Source: Ryuthela nishihirai
Taxonomy: Eukaryota > Arthropoda > Arachnida > Araneae > Heptathelidae
Length of the DNA stretch: 64,000 nt
Direction: 5' to 3'
Assembly: GCA_038380435.1 (NCBI GenBank)
Contig: JAWZYU010000013.1
Span: 12,165,901-12,229,900, forward strand
Shown: piece after piece, positions 22,656 to 34,474 of the stretch
How the letters are laid out: every line of letters begins with the position of its first letter
Position numbering within the stretch: the stretch's first letter is position 1
The notes under the pieces: model-generated
What the model was told of the DNA's origin: nothing
Database searches by the model: none
The model's input: only the letters and a program-made list of their open reading frames with translations
Position numbers and translations under genes: made by a program

Positions 22656-23219
22656 CAGAGGTGTAGGAACGTATTGGCATCGGGGCAATTGCCAAGGGCA
22701 CCAGAATCACAGGACGGTGCTGGGGTGACATGAGCCATTCCACGATATCTGACATTTATGTGCAAAATAAAATCAAATGATTAGCCACCTGTAGTTCATT
22801 GAATTTAATATGTATTTGTTTATACATCGTATCTTCATGAAAAATGTATTGAATTATTATGTTTATAAACCCAGGGATTGCTTAAGATCAACATGAGGAT
22901 AGGAGTGTACATTATCACTTTGTTTCCTATCAATCGAGTGAGAACTGACTCAAAAATTAATTTTGATGAGATTATTAACGATTTTGCCAATGAAAAAGTA
23001 GGAAAAATTAAATTACTTTAAAAAATAATTACTTGCATAATTAATTGTAATTTCTTTTGCAATTATTTATGTGCAATTAATATTTATTCATGTAACTGTA
23101 TTAAAATAATGACAATGAATATATATAATATAAAAGTATATGTATTTTTTATCAATAACTGAACAAGGGCAGACAATTACAAATTTGCCAAGGATGCCAA
23201 AAACCTAGCTATGCCTCTG
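22656..23219. mobile_element. 564-bp hAT-type MITE with perfect target duplication
   Basis: Inverted ends CAGAGGTGTAGGAACGTATT and CAGAGGCATAGCTAGGTTTT (reverse of the right end), continuing TGGCATC..GGCAA on both sides. It is flanked by TATCTATG at 22648-22655 and 23220-23227. No open frame. The 8-bp duplication places it with hAT or a related superfamily. Confidence 0.9.
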
Positions 23220-23474
23220 TATCTATGTAAAAAAATTAAATGCATTTGCATTAACAGATTCTTGGGGGAGGGGGGGCATACCTGCCTGCACACCTGATCG
23301 CAGCATTCTATGTACATGTCTTTCCTGCTCTTCATATTGAAACTATAAGTAAAAAGACCCTAGCCAGAGTAAGGCCAAAGCTTGTTGTTATTATGACAAC
23401 CTCCAGCGTACACTACATCATGGCAAAGCAGGTGCTGTGACATGTGCGAGTAAGTGGCTACATAGCTGATTGTT

Positions 23475-23690
23475 TACACTGATGGCTGAGTGGTTAGCAC
23501 GCTTGGCTACTAATCTAAGGGACCTGGGTTCGAGCCCCGGGTAAGGCATGGATGTATGTGTCGTTTTTCTGCTGAGGTCCTGCCATCCTCTCAGACCTTC
23601 TACTGTGGCATATAAACTGACAGGCTCCTGTCAGACCTCTGTGGCAAGCAGCTGCTTGAGGGCATATTTTATTTATTTTTTTTTTATTGT
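23475..23690 (+). mobile_element. SINE1, near full-length
   Basis: The tRNA-like head has A box TGGCTGAGTGGTTAGCAC and B box GGTTCGAGCCCC, followed by the common body with GAGGTCCTGCCATCC, TATAAACTGACAGG and GCAGCTGCTTGAGGG, and an AT tail. It is transcribed by Pol III from the internal boxes if active. It sits in an X-family repeat. Confidence 0.9.
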
Positions 23691-23799
23691 TTTCTCACAC
23701 ATTGGATAACGTCACTATGATCTAGTTAATTGCTGGGACATGTGCATGTCAAGTGGCTACTTAGTGGATTGTTTACAGAGTGTTTTTGGATCACACATT

Positions 23800-24150
23800 C
23801 GATAATGTCAAAATACCTCCAATTAGTATTTATACTTTTATAATTAAACCTTCATTTTCATTTCTGTAGATTTATTTTATTTCCGAAAACTATCAATCTT
23901 TCAGTTGGTTGATCTACTGATGGAATATTATGAATCTTTCAAAGTTATGCTATGTCAGATGGCCAGCTTACAAGTTATTGAGGATATTTTAACATCGAAT
24001 TACATTACATGTTAATTTTTCTTTTAAAATTTCTTTGTTCTCCAGTAAAAAAAACTTTTATCTTGCATCATTTTTTGAAGATAAATGAAGACTTAGATAC
24101 AGAAACAAAAAGGACTTCCTTGGCACAGAAATCAATCCTTTTGTGCGAGG
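23800..24150 (+). repeat. X-family repeat fragment
   Basis: Aligns with the ~260-bp subunit of X1 (1195-1455): TAGATTTATTTTATTTCC, TCAATCTTTCAGTTGG, TTCTCCAGTAAAA and GATACAGAA..AAAAAGGACTTCC. Non-coding. Confidence 0.6.
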
Positions 24151-24169
24151 GCAATAGAAATGCTGGATA

Positions 24170-24480
24170 TCACGCTGGGGAATTTCCATGCGCTTTCAAC
24201 TTGGATGCGTAATTCAGCAATGATTGTACCTGCTGTGGTTCACAGAAGAGTCTTTGTCCGATCCAGTCTCAGACATGCTCGATTGGAGACAAGTCCAGAG
24301 TGTTGAGTTGCCTGGGCAGAGTGTGGGCAATCATCTCATGTATCCGTAAATCTATGTTACCCGGAACCATGTCTGCGAGTCTGCAAATGCTCTACTGACC
24401 ATCAATGCCACAGTTATACCACTGCCGATACCTCTCATCCCATGTGGTGTGCAATTTGATGAAAATACCACCTGCTTCCA
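24170..24480 (-). pseudogene. Tc1-like transposase C-terminal relic
   Basis: Minus-strand reading gives LDLSPIEHVWDWIGQRLF, the PDLSPIEHxWDxxGR block that carries the third catalytic residue (Glu) of Tc1-like transposases. Downstream it has a WNSIPQRDIQ-like ending with small gaps. The preceding domains are not readable with confidence. A separate element from the next one. Confidence 0.65.
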
Positions 24481-24862
24481 AAAGACCCACTATACTACCT
24501 CACTTAAACTCTGCTAACTGAACAAATGTTGTGCATCTGCATTTTCCAGGGATGGTAGCTTCTTCAAAGGGAACAACACAAGACGAATAACTTCTTTCTT
24601 CACACCCTAGTCTTTAAATACATGCTGCATAAATTTGCATGTTGTCGTCCTCAATGACATCATTATTTCAGCCAATGACTTTCAATCTTGGATCGCGGTT
24701 TCTGCTGCCCTTAACTGTTAACATATTATAATATGATGTTCCTAAAGGAATTCCTTCTAGGTGTTCTTTTTACAATTTCCACAGTGTGTATATATAAATA
24801 TATGATGATTTCCACAGTGTGTGTATATATATATATGATGTCAACTGTATTGGAAAATAGTA

Positions 24863-26120
24863 TAGGCAATGGGCAGAAAAATGGAAACACCAAGTTTTGT
24901 GGAAAGCCTACAGCTTATGTTAAATAGAGACATCTATGTGCCACTGATGAAAGCATGAAACATGAAACTTGCAAATGACATTAAAGGATGTTTAGCATCA
25001 TGTCTATCTCCAGTGTAACTGCATGTAATTATTGATATCATGAAGTCAAGAAATGACCTTAGTGATTCAAAAGTGGTGTGATTATTGGAGTGTGTCTGGC
25101 AGGAGCTTTTGTCACTAACACAGCTTCCATCAGTCCATGAGAAACGGTTTCCAAGGTCTTGTCTGCATGGAAATCTAAAAAGGAAGATATCATGTGCAAA
25201 AGGCAATAGTAGGTGAAAGCACAGACACCTGAATAGGTATGTTCGAACATTAGTGCAATGTGCAAAGCAAAACTGGCAAACTACAGCTGATCAGTTGAGC
25301 ACATATTTCAACATACAATGCGAGAGGCAAGTGTTCCAAAGCAGTACATTGAGAATTCCACAGAGCTGGATATCACAGTTGAGGTGCCCTTCACAAACCA
25401 CTCATCACACCTGTCAACACACATTATAATGCCAGTGGTGTAAAGAGCACATGCAGTGAAGAATTGAGCAGTGGAGGAATATGATATGGTGTGACGAATC
25501 ATCCTACACTTTGTTTCTGACAAATGGATGAGTGCATGTGAGGCACCAACCGAAGGAAGCTTACAACTCTGATTACTTGTTTTCTACTGTTAAGGGTTCT
25601 GGTAATTCTGTAATGGTGTGGGGTGCTTTCTCATGACACGGCTTGGGTGCACTCATTCCATTAGAAAGCAAGATTAATGCCAATTGCTATTTGACAATCC
25701 TGAGTGACCGTCTTTAAATGGCACAGCATTTCTTCTTCAAATGTCTTCAAACGGTACAGCATTTCCGGATGGCAATGCTCCCATCCACAGAGCACATGTG
25801 ATCACCCAGTGGTTTGATGAGCATGAGACTAAACTTTTCACATGCCATGGCTATCACAGTAACCAGATATCAACCCACATGAAAATCTATGGGCACTTCT
25901 GGAACATCTCGGGCAACATTTTCCAGCTCCATCGAACAAGCAGGAATTGATCACGTTTCTTATGGATGAATGGTGTCATATCCCTCTTGCTGACTTTCAG
26001 ACACTGGTAGTCCATGCATCAATCAATGTATACAGGCTATACTAGACTCGTGGCAGTCCAACACCATATTAGAGATGTTATGTTACCATTTTTTTGTTGT
26101 TTTTTTTTGCCCATTACCTG
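24863..26120 (+). mobile_element. Tc1-like element, degenerate
   Basis: Inverted ends AGGCAATGGGCAGAAAAATGG (left) and the complement of AGGTAATGGGC..AAAAATGG (right), with TA on each side (24861-24862 and 26121-26122). Length about 1.26 kb. It ends only 117 bp from the dynein exon at 26237. Confidence 0.85.
24960..26045 (+). pseudogene. Tc1-like transposase, broken
   Basis: Pieces in order on the plus strand are WCDESSYTLFLTNG (first Asp, near 25490), SGNSVMVWGAFS (near 25600), FPDGNAPIHRAHVITQW (second Asp, near 25765), PDINPHENLW (third acidic residue Glu, near 25870) and MDEWCHIPLADFQTLV (near 25960). The D..D..E motif with PIEN-like context is Tc1 type. Several stops and frame changes. 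The DNA-binding part upstream is hard to read. Confidence 0.8.
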
Positions 26121-26236
26121 TAGAACTCTGCTTACCAACCTGACCCCAACAGCCATAATCTAACATTCACACATCATAAAAGCACTAAAAAATATCAGTT
26201 AAGTCAAATTACAAAATTAAACTAGTATGCACTTAC

Positions 26237-26330
26237 ACTGATTATCAACTCCAACTTTGTCTCAAAATAGATATATATTTTATAATACTGGCTTTTTGTA
26301 TCCAAATCTGGAATCCCCAATTTTTCAAAT
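26237..26330 (-). CDS. Dynein heavy chain exon (tail, before the NPP..PPxAG block)
   Basis: Exon of 94 bp. The acceptor on the minus strand is AATTTTATAG|ATTTG and the donor is AATCAGT|GTAAGTGC, an excellent donor. The first base completes an Arg codon begun by the exon at 37255-37331. The peptide reads FEKLGIPDLDTKSQYYKIYI, then YFETKLELIIS. It ends in phase 0 and continues directly into HYSKDRLNPPVG of the exon at 6978-7097. The amphipathic FEKL..P.L...Y..I...YE..LE.I pattern is typical of the segment just before the DHC_N1 signature. The matching phases on both sides are strong support for a real gene. Confidence 0.85.
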
Positions 26331-26464
26331 CTATAAAATTAGGTAAAAACAACATTTATGGAGTTATATTCAACAATTACTACTGGAAGTTAATCATGAG
26401 AACTGCAACAACATATAATACCTTTAAAGCAATACAACCTTAAAGCATACATAAGTTTACTTAA

Positions 26465-28139
26465 CTCTTCCTGTGTCCTCAACAAACATGGATGTTGACA
26501 GAATCCAAAATGAGAGGACCAAGACATCTATATCTGTTTTTAGTAAAACATTAAAATAGAAATTTTCATTTGAAAATTTTCTTACGTATATCTTTTAAAA
26601 ATAAATAATTCAAGATTAAAAAAATTATCTTTTTGACATCATGATGATTTTGCACCACATGATGAGAAAGGAAGTCGCAGGTGCTAGTTAGCAAGTCACT
26701 AATTTCTCACACATACGAGATTGGTGAAAACTGTCTGCAAGTCGAAATACTTCCTCCTAACAAATTAGATATAAAATCCCTTCCTAAAGTTAGTATTTTA
26801 CCTCCTATTCAATAATTAAATCTTAGATTTCATTTGTGTAAATTTATTTTATTCCGTAAATTATCATCAATTTTTCAGTTATGCTATATCAGATGGTGGC
26901 TTAAACTTGTTGCTGTGACTATTTTATTTAACATTGCAGTAGGTTATGTTATTTTTCCTTTTATTATTTCTACATTTTCCAGTAAAAAGACTTTGCTCTT
27001 GTATCGTTTCCTAAAAATGAATGAGATAGCTTGGATACAGAAGCAAAAAAGGACTTCCTTGGCACGAAAATAAGTCATCCTGCTTGAGGACAATTTCAGT
27101 AAGTTTTTCCTATCCCCCCCTCCTCGCTGCTGAATTTTATTATTTTTAAAAATTCTAAGTTTATATTCGATGATTGTAAAAGATTTTACCCTCCACCCAA
27201 TATACTGGTTGTTCCATTCTGACTATTTAGCTCTTTGTTTTTTACCCAAGGTGCACAAACCTTTCTGCACTTAGCCAAGATCTTAAACTTCAACACCCAA
27301 AAGAAAGAAATTTCATAATATTTAATAATTAAGCGGCCAAAAAAATGCTTTACAATTTCATAAATAGGACAGAAAATCCCATTAATATGAGCAATACAAG
27401 TCACCTTATATAACGCTGTCCCATTTTATATTATACCACACTGAAAAGAATCATTAAAAGAAATAAAAATCATGTTTTAGGTAAATATTGTACTACTTGG
27501 GAAGAAATTTACTTTCGATTAATATATAATTCAGCTATTTTTATACCTCAGGTTTTCCAAAATTAAGCCTAAATTACATAGTCCAATCTGTTTTTTCACT
27601 ATATCACTGTAAAAAAAGTCTTATTAAAATTAATATGTTTTTAAATGTGTTTAAAATTTTTATTATCATAAAATTCGTATCTAATTTTGTTTTTTTTTTA
27701 ATAGCACGATCTATTTTGGTCAATTGGTCATTTTTTTTTACAAAATTCCAAAGTTAACTTGTTGATATACTTAGCACAGTTTGAAAAAAGACTGGACTTT
27801 TGCCAAAGTATGGTATGGAGAAAAATAATTTAAAATTATTTTTCTTGTTACAAGCAATTATATTTTTTCCTATTCAGAAATAAATAGTTTTTCCATTCAT
27901 GTGAATTATAATCATTTCTATCTATTACTTTTTTTTAAAATAATTATTTCATTTGCAATGCCTGATGCATTTTTTTACTACATGCCTCTATAAAAAATCC
28001 TATTAAAATAAAAATCATCTTCCTTTCATTAGTTATTTAGCAAAAAAGTTCTAAAGCTAATATTTTTTTGACTGAGCATATGTAAAAATTGCTGGGCCTC
28101 TGGATGTAAATCAATTTTTAAAGAGGGACCCAGGAAGTG
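26465..28139 (+). mobile_element. X-family element, bounded copy X4 (TTAA-flanked)
   Basis: TTAA at 26461-26464 and 28140-28143. Ends CTCTTCCTGTGTCC and, reversed at the right, CACTTCCTGGGTCC, which are inverted repeats of 14 bp with two differences. TTAA targets and short ends suggest mobilisation by a piggyBac-type transposase. 1675 bp, non-coding. It shares long blocks with X5 and X6 in the opposite orientation. Confidence 0.75.
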
Positions 28140-28383
28140 TTAAGTGTCAGATTATCAACAAAGAATTTTTGAAAACGATCAGTCAAGAAAATAATGTAGC
28201 ATATAAAAATTGTTTTTTTTTTTTCTCAGAAAATACATTAAATATGTTATTTGTTATCCAGGTTAATATTTAAAGTCTTAGAAGCAATTTTGAAGAAAAT
28301 CAGATTCTATTATTTTAAATGAAATAAGGATATGTTTTTTAAAATTAATAATTATATAATTGGTGGCTTAATATACTTTGACT

Positions 28384-28917
28384 CTTAAGACAAATTCACT
28401 TACTGTTGAGCAAATATCCTAATACTTTGACATGTGACTGGGGTCATAATCCAAGGAGGTGGAAGATTTGTTGATACTTTCTTTCTTTTGCAGTAGTGGT
28501 TGCCAGATTTTGGATAAAAGAATTCCTTGCATATCATTCATGGTGCTATCTGCTGACTGTATTAATAATCCTTCTGCTTTTTTTTTTTTTCATTTTTAAT
28601 TATTGTTGTTGCATTCCAGTCTATTCTATTATGTGTTTTCTACGTGTCAGTACAGTCCTGTTTTTTTAATTGCAGCTTACAACAGCAATAATTAAAAAAG
28701 AAAAAAAATTCATTCATAAGCAGAAGGATTAATACAGTTAACAGATGGCACCGTAAACGATGTGCAAGGATTTTTTTTATCCAAAATCAGACAACTACAA
28801 CTACAAAAGAAAGGAAGTTCCAACAAAGCTGCAACTTCCTTGGATGATGACCACAGTAAGGGGCCAAAATATTAGGATATTTACTCAAATGTAAGTGAAT
28901 CTATTTGTCTTAAGTTC
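28384..28917. mobile_element. Palindromic MITE, ~530 bp
   Basis: Left arm starts TTAAGACAAATTCACTTAC and the right arm ends with GTAAGTGAATCTATTTGTC and TTAA. Inner blocks pair as well: AAATATCCTAATA, ATCCAAGGA, GCAAGGAATT, and CAGTATTAATCCTTCTGCTT near 28556 with its complement near 28720. Almost the whole element would fold into one hairpin. No coding. Confidence 0.85.
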
Positions 28918-29099
28918 AACATATATTAATCTACCTTTTCTAAGACAGCCATGAATACAATTATTACTAATTGGTGGCTATAACATTTTCTGTAATACTC
29001 AATATTACAGTAAGTCAGGAGGAATATTGCATTTTAAAGAAAATATACACTTAGAGGAACGTATACAATATTGAAGCTTTATATGAAGGGCATTCAAAA

Positions 29100-31450
29100 A
29101 GTTCTTTGCGTGCATCAGCAGAAATTATTGCACTTATTTCAACGAAACATTTATTGTCCTTCAAAATACTCTCCTCCAGCATCTATGCAAAGTTGCAGAT
29201 ATCTACGCCAATTCTGGAATACTTGGTGGTACTCTTGTTGAAGAATACTCTGCAACTCTGAATGAACACATTTTGCAGTTCTTGCACCCTTCAAAAAGAC
29301 TTTCCAGAAAGTTCCTTTTTAATTTTTGGAAACAACCAAAAATTACATGGTGCAAGATGAAGTGAATATGCAGGATGGGATAGCTTTTCAAGTTTTTTCT
29401 GCTCCAGATAAGCAGTATCATGTCAGGTTTGTGAGCACAGGCATTGTCACAAAGAACCATGCCTGTTGTTGAATGCTACTCCTTCATCTCCTTTATCATT
29501 TTGGGCAAAACGAGGTTGATGTAATATTAGCAATTTATAGTCATTTTTTCATGTAAGATGGCCACAGCTACCACTGCAATGCTCCAAAAGATTGTTAAAC
29601 TTCTTCTCTTTGGACCTTTTGACTAATCCAAATTAAATTAAAACTCTGAATAGCATCTCGGGCACCAGGTAATATTAACTTGCCAAATTAGATATATAGG
29701 CATTACTTATTTGAGTAAGAAATCAAGATTGTCAAATTTTTAAAATTATATCTTACTCAAAATCAATTATCATTGCTCAAGAGAAAAAAATAGTAGAGTC
29801 AAAATATTCATATAACAAACAAAGTTTATTTCCAAAAAATTCATGATAAAAACTGATGAATGCAAAATAGTCTGTGCAAATAAAAGCTCATTTCAACATT
29901 TCCAAAACTGACAAACTTCTCAGCTAACATCGTTCTCTATCTCACTATCATTACTCTACTATCATCACTACATTCCTACTGACATTTTAGCCTACTTCCT
30001 CCATGACCTAAAGTCACTTAGTATACATGTGGCATGTGTTGCACGCTGGGAAAAACATTTGCATAATCTGCCGCTCACACTAGCTGTGACGCAAGAGAGA
30101 GCGTCCTTAATGCATATTAGCAGCAGTCAATCAAAAGTCAGAGTTGCGCATGCAAACTCCTTTAGCAGATCGGAATGAAGAAAAATGATGGCCAACTAAA
30201 AATTATCCCCAAAATGATAAATATAATGTTAATAAAGTAAAACTGTTTAAGGAAAAGCAAAAGTGAATGGGTGGACCATCACACCACTCCTTGGGAACTG
30301 AAAAAAATTGTGAACATCCTCTTCCTTGAGTACAAGTCCTGTTGGAGGATTTGGAAATGTGGTTCATCTTCCACAACCCAAATATACTTTTTGGAAAACA
30401 AATACTTTTCCGATACATACTTACTACAAACCATAAACATAATTTTACCACATATTTACTGCAAATGATCTTTCTGGGATTTATACAGTAACAAAACCAT
30501 ATTTCATCACCTTTGATAATATCTGTTAATCGTTTGGGGCCACTAGGTTCAAACATTGCTAGTAACTCCTTGCACAAGTCAACTCTAGCCATTTTCTGCT
30601 GTTCTGTCAGTTTGCAAGATACTCTTTCAGAACAGATCTTTCAGAACTTTAAATGTTGATAAATAATGTCTCCATATCGCCATTTGATACACTTACATCT
30701 AAACTTATTACCTGATTAGTAATGTGTGGGTTTTCCTCAGTGCCAGATTACAGCCCAACAATGATGCCCCCTTCGGCCCTTCTATTGCTTAACTGGCAAG
30801 TCATTAAGACTCAATAAGTGTTGAAGGGGAAATAAGAGATTTAAAATTCAGTTTTCTTCTAGGCCAGACCCCACAACTACATTAAATAAAAGCTGTTTTT
30901 TTTTTCCAATTTTATTTAACACTAAATAGCAGTAAGCAAAATAAGCAAACTATTTACATATAACAAGGGCAACAGAAAAAATGCAAATTTTTAACACTTT
31001 TATTCATTTCTTAATAAAAATATTATAAGGGAAAAAATTCAAGTACAAATATTTATTGGAAATGATTTTTAATCACCCTGACAAGTTAAGGGCATGATAG
31101 CGAGGAGGAAAAACTCTGTGGTACCCCTCTTCCCTTGGTGCCCTAAGCACATGCTTATTTTGCTTAATGGTTAATCCAGTGCTAGTTTTCCTTAACGAGT
31201 TTGTGAACAACTGCAATGGTTCTCTCTTGTTCATGATCTCCTTTGGTCTTCCTGCACGAGGGAGGTGTTCCAAGCTAAGCTATCCTTCTCTAAATTTGTA
31301 CATCCATCCTGTAATAGTGCCATATGAACAGGCATGATTCTAATATACCCGTGATAAAGTGGCATGAAATTTTTTTCTGTCATCTCCAAGATGCATTTTT
31401 ATGAAAATGTAAAATCTCACCATCTCTTGTAGGCTGCATAGCAACAACAC
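29100..31450 (-). pseudogene. Mariner transposase, broken by LTR insertion
   Basis: Minus-strand order. A helix-turn-helix linker region is at 31273-31073 (RAGRPKEIMNKREPLQ). Next is RVDLCKELLAMFEPSGPKRL, then IKGDEIWFCYCINP with the first catalytic Asp, at 30590-30470. SRKRMFTIFFSSQGVV in a shifted frame is near 30310. The LTR follows, then YYINLVLPKMIKEMKE near 29510 and VLCDNACAHKPDMILLIW with the second Asp at 29460-29400. The third Asp block (HLAPCNFWLFPKIK in another frame near 29340) has Asn in place of Asp. Inactive. Confidence 0.82.
29575..30283 (-). mobile_element. Solo LTR (copy B) with 4-bp target duplication
   Basis: Starts (minus strand) TGTGATGGTCC at 30283 and ends GGAGCATTGCA at 29575. 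It is flanked by CCAC at 29571-29574 and 30284-30287. The transposase reading resumes on the other side, so this is a clean insertion with no internal retroviral-type genes. That makes it a solo LTR left by recombination. AATAAA-type signal near 29830 on the minus strand. Confidence 0.8.
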
Positions 31451-31857
31451 ACAAATTTTTCAGACTGAAATTTATGTGCGTTTATGAAGAGACAAAAAAT
31501 GACACAATATTTGTTTTTAACACATAATGACAAGTTTCAACAAGTTTTCAAACAAGTCATAGCATGTTAACTTTGGAGGAACGAATGTTAAATCTACAGA
31601 CATAGGTCGAGAACTTTTCGAATGCCCTCCATAACTGCAGAGGTTACATGTATATGACAAATTAAAGGAGTGGAATGCGACCCTAGGTTCCATTGCAAAA
31701 ATTGTTCGTCTTGATGTGTACTATCACCCCTCTTTTTTTTGTTGAAAGAGTTTACAATCGCCCTGTATATATTTACTGTTTTACCCCTTTATTGTTTCTA
31801 TTATATACATCTTGCTGGTTTTGTCTTTTGCATTTTACAACCAACCAACCAACCAAG

Positions 31858-34465
31858 ACTTAGGTCTGTTGCTCAGCAGACATGCTAGTGATGCTCTTCT
31901 AGGATATGAGTGCATTAATGAAAGGTTTCGTACAGCAAAATTTCAAACAAGTATTAAAGACTTCGATGTTATCTGCTGTTATGCCTCCAATGAGAATGTC
32001 AATGAAGATGCAAAGGATAGGTTTTATGGACAACTTCAAGATATTTTGAATTCTGCAAAGAAAGGAGATGTTACCCTTGTTCTAGGTGACTTCAATGCCA
32101 AAGTTGGTACTGACTCTGACCTTTGGGGAGGAGTGATAGGCCCTTTTGGTATTGGCAGCTGCAATGGCAATGGGCAACCTCTCCTACAGGTAAGTAAACT
32201 CAATGGTTTCAGAATAACTAACACTTATTACAAACATCGCGGCATGCATAAGTATACATGGGTTTCACCTGATGGGCTGCATAAGAATACAATTGATTAT
32301 ATATTAATTAACAGCAAATGGGCTAGTTCTGTAAGGAATACCAGTTCATATAGGGGAGCTGAAATTGGATCTGATCATTACCTTGTTAAAAGTGTCTTGC
32401 AACTTAAACTTAAGAAGTGTTGTGCTAAGGTTAATTAATGGTAAATTAGTTCTGAAGCTCTGAAAGACCCAGTTATGGCTAAAGCTTACCATGATAAGTT
32501 ACTTAGCCATTAGGACAGTTAGGGTTTGCATACTGCTGAATTTGAGGAAGAATGGGATCATTTTAAATGGAATTTTTTGGAAACTACAGCACTCTTTTAA
32601 GAAAAATGGGGCAGAGGAGGCAGAATTATTTGAGTGATAAGGCACTTGAGCTAATTTCAGAAAGAAAGAAATGCAGGAATGTCCTTAATCAATTCCTTCT
32701 TTCCTAATAGAAAGCATTACAGGGAGCTTAATAGACATATAAAAGATCAGTTAGCTGCTGATAAGAATTTTTGGCTTGATGGCGTCTCTGACAAGGCAGA
32801 GGAAGCAGTTAGACAGCACAACAGCAGAGAGCTGTACCAGATAGTTAATGTTTTGTGTGGTAGAAAACTATCAGGTATTGAAGGTTGGTTGGTTGTTTTA
32901 CCTCTGAGCAGCACTTTTTTGCACACCATGGGCTAGATGGCCAGGTCACAAGGTCCCCAAAGGCACAGAGAAGGTTGGGGGAGGGGATCTACTGGAAGAG
33001 CTGTTGGGAGACAGATGGTAGCCTCCCGTCAAAGCCATCCAGTGTGTTCTTTAATGTGCACAGGGTATGGCTCTCCTGCACACGGGGTCATGACTTAACG
33101 TCCCATCCGACAGATGTGGAGGTCTTTCCAAACCCATCGGTATTCCCTACTGGCCGTGGACAGGGCAAGGAGTTTTGCGGAAGGTTTTGAAGGATAAACA
33201 AAGTAAGGTTATAGAAGGTGAGGATTCTCTCATGGCTAGGTGGGCTGAGCATTTCAGTGATGTTCTAAACAATGTGGTTAGTTCTACTCCCATTGTTTGT
33301 AATGATGATTGATGCATTACTGGCTTTAATGTTGGCCCTATAATACAATCTGGTTATTTTGGCTGTTTCTAAACTTAAACTTCAAAAATCCCCATGGGTA
33401 CATGAAATTACTACGGAAATGCTTAGAGCTGGGAATGTTTCGGTTACCACTTAGATGACTGAAATTTTGAATATTGTTTATGATAAAGGCATGGTTCTAA
33501 GGATTTTACCAGAGCTATTATTATCCCTATTTTCAAAAAAGGTGACTGCAGTTCTTGTAATGACTATAGGGGTATCAACCTATTCTCTGTTCCAGGTAAA
33601 GTTCTTTCCATGATTCTGCTTAATAGAATTAAGAATCTGGTTGACAGTCAATTGCGTGATAGCAATGTGGATTCAGAAGTGGTAGGGGATGTGTGGATCA
33701 GATATTTCCACTTAGGCAGATTCTTGAGAAATGTTTAGAGTTTCAGAAACCTTTGGTTGCTAGCTTTGTTGATTTCAAAAAGGCTTTCGACTCTATTGAT
33801 CGTAATAATTTGTCGTTGATTGTGAGATCATATGATATACCTGACAAGTTAGTTAACATAATGAAAGCTCTCTATAATAACACTGAGTCGTGTGTGAGAG
33901 TTGGTAAGGCTTGTAGCAATTGGTTTAGCATTACTTCTGATGTTCGACAAGGGTGCATTTTGTCTCCTTTTCTCTTTAGTTTGGTTATTGATTATATTAT
34001 GCAAAATTCTTTGAAAGGGAAAGATTTTGGCCTTAAATGGTGTAGAGATTTTAAAATTTCTGATTTAGATCATGCAATTGATTTGGCCTTATTGGCTAAT
34101 GAAGCTGATGAGATGAATTCTTTCATTAGGGCTGTTGATGAGAAACTGGTAATAGAGTTGGTTTGGTGATAAACAGAGATAAAACTAAAGCGATGAAAAT
34201 TGGTCAGGCAGATGGTGCTTCAGTCACTTTGAATGGTTGTGCCCCTGAGCAAGTGTCTCAGTTTAATTATCTTGGAAGCTATGTAGCAGATACTGGTGAC
34301 GTGCGGCATGAGATTAACAGATGAATAGGGATTGGTGACAGAGAGTGAGGTGAAATAGGCATATACACCTAAACACTAAAATTAGACTACATAATAGTTT
34401 GGTTATTTCTAGGGTTAGTTATGGTAGTGAAACTTGGATGCTTTGTAAACAAGATAACAGGAAAC
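31858..34465 (+). pseudogene. RTE-type LINE ORF2 (endonuclease and RT), broken
   Basis: The endonuclease C-half is at 31858-32438: LGLLLSRHASDALLGYECIN, then LVLGDFNAKVGTDSDLWGG, GFRITNTYYKHRG, NTIDYILINSKW and GAEIGSDHYLV (the SDH catalytic motif intact). This is the APE-type nuclease of the CFDP2/BovB-like family. A linker with stops spans 32440-32880. RT at 33693-34169 has SFVDFKKAFDSID, SDVRQGCILSPFLFSLVIDY (Gly to Asp in motif B) and DLDHAIDLALLAN, where the catalytic YADD is changed to HAID. A TGA between INR and IGI falls at 34321-34323. Confidence 0.88.
32884..33188 (-). mobile_element. SINE2, lacking its tRNA head
   Basis: Matches the body of 55358-55750: TTGTTTTACCTCTGAGCAG, GCACACCATGGGCTAGATGG, GGAGACAGATGGTAG and CCGTGGACAGGGC. 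The tRNA-like head is missing. It is inserted in the linker of LINE copy 3. TTGAAGG on both sides may be a short target duplication. Confidence 0.8.
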
Positions 34466-34474
34466 TTGATTTAA

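Larger units (their letters stand above)
29084..31631 (-). mobile_element. Mariner element split by an LTR
   Basis: Ends TGAAGGGCATTCAAAAAGTT and, reversed at the right, TGGAGGGCATTCGAAAAGTT, with TA at 29082-29083 and 31632-31633. About 1.84 kb remains after removing the 709-bp LTR at 29575-30283. It lies in the 10.9-kb dynein intron. Confidence 0.88.
31858..34470 (+). mobile_element. RTE-type LINE, copy 3
   Basis: Preceded by a (CCAA)n stretch. It begins in the endonuclease domain and stops abruptly at 34470 in the C-terminal coding part (TTTGTAAACAAGATAACAGG), where repeat X5 begins at a TTAA. Contains a SINE2 at 32884-33188. Confidence 0.85.

Noticed and set aside
23475..23560. tRNA gene
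   Set aside because: A and B boxes are present but the block continues into the SINE1 body found in six copies, so it is a SINE head. The same applies to SINE2 and SINE3 heads.
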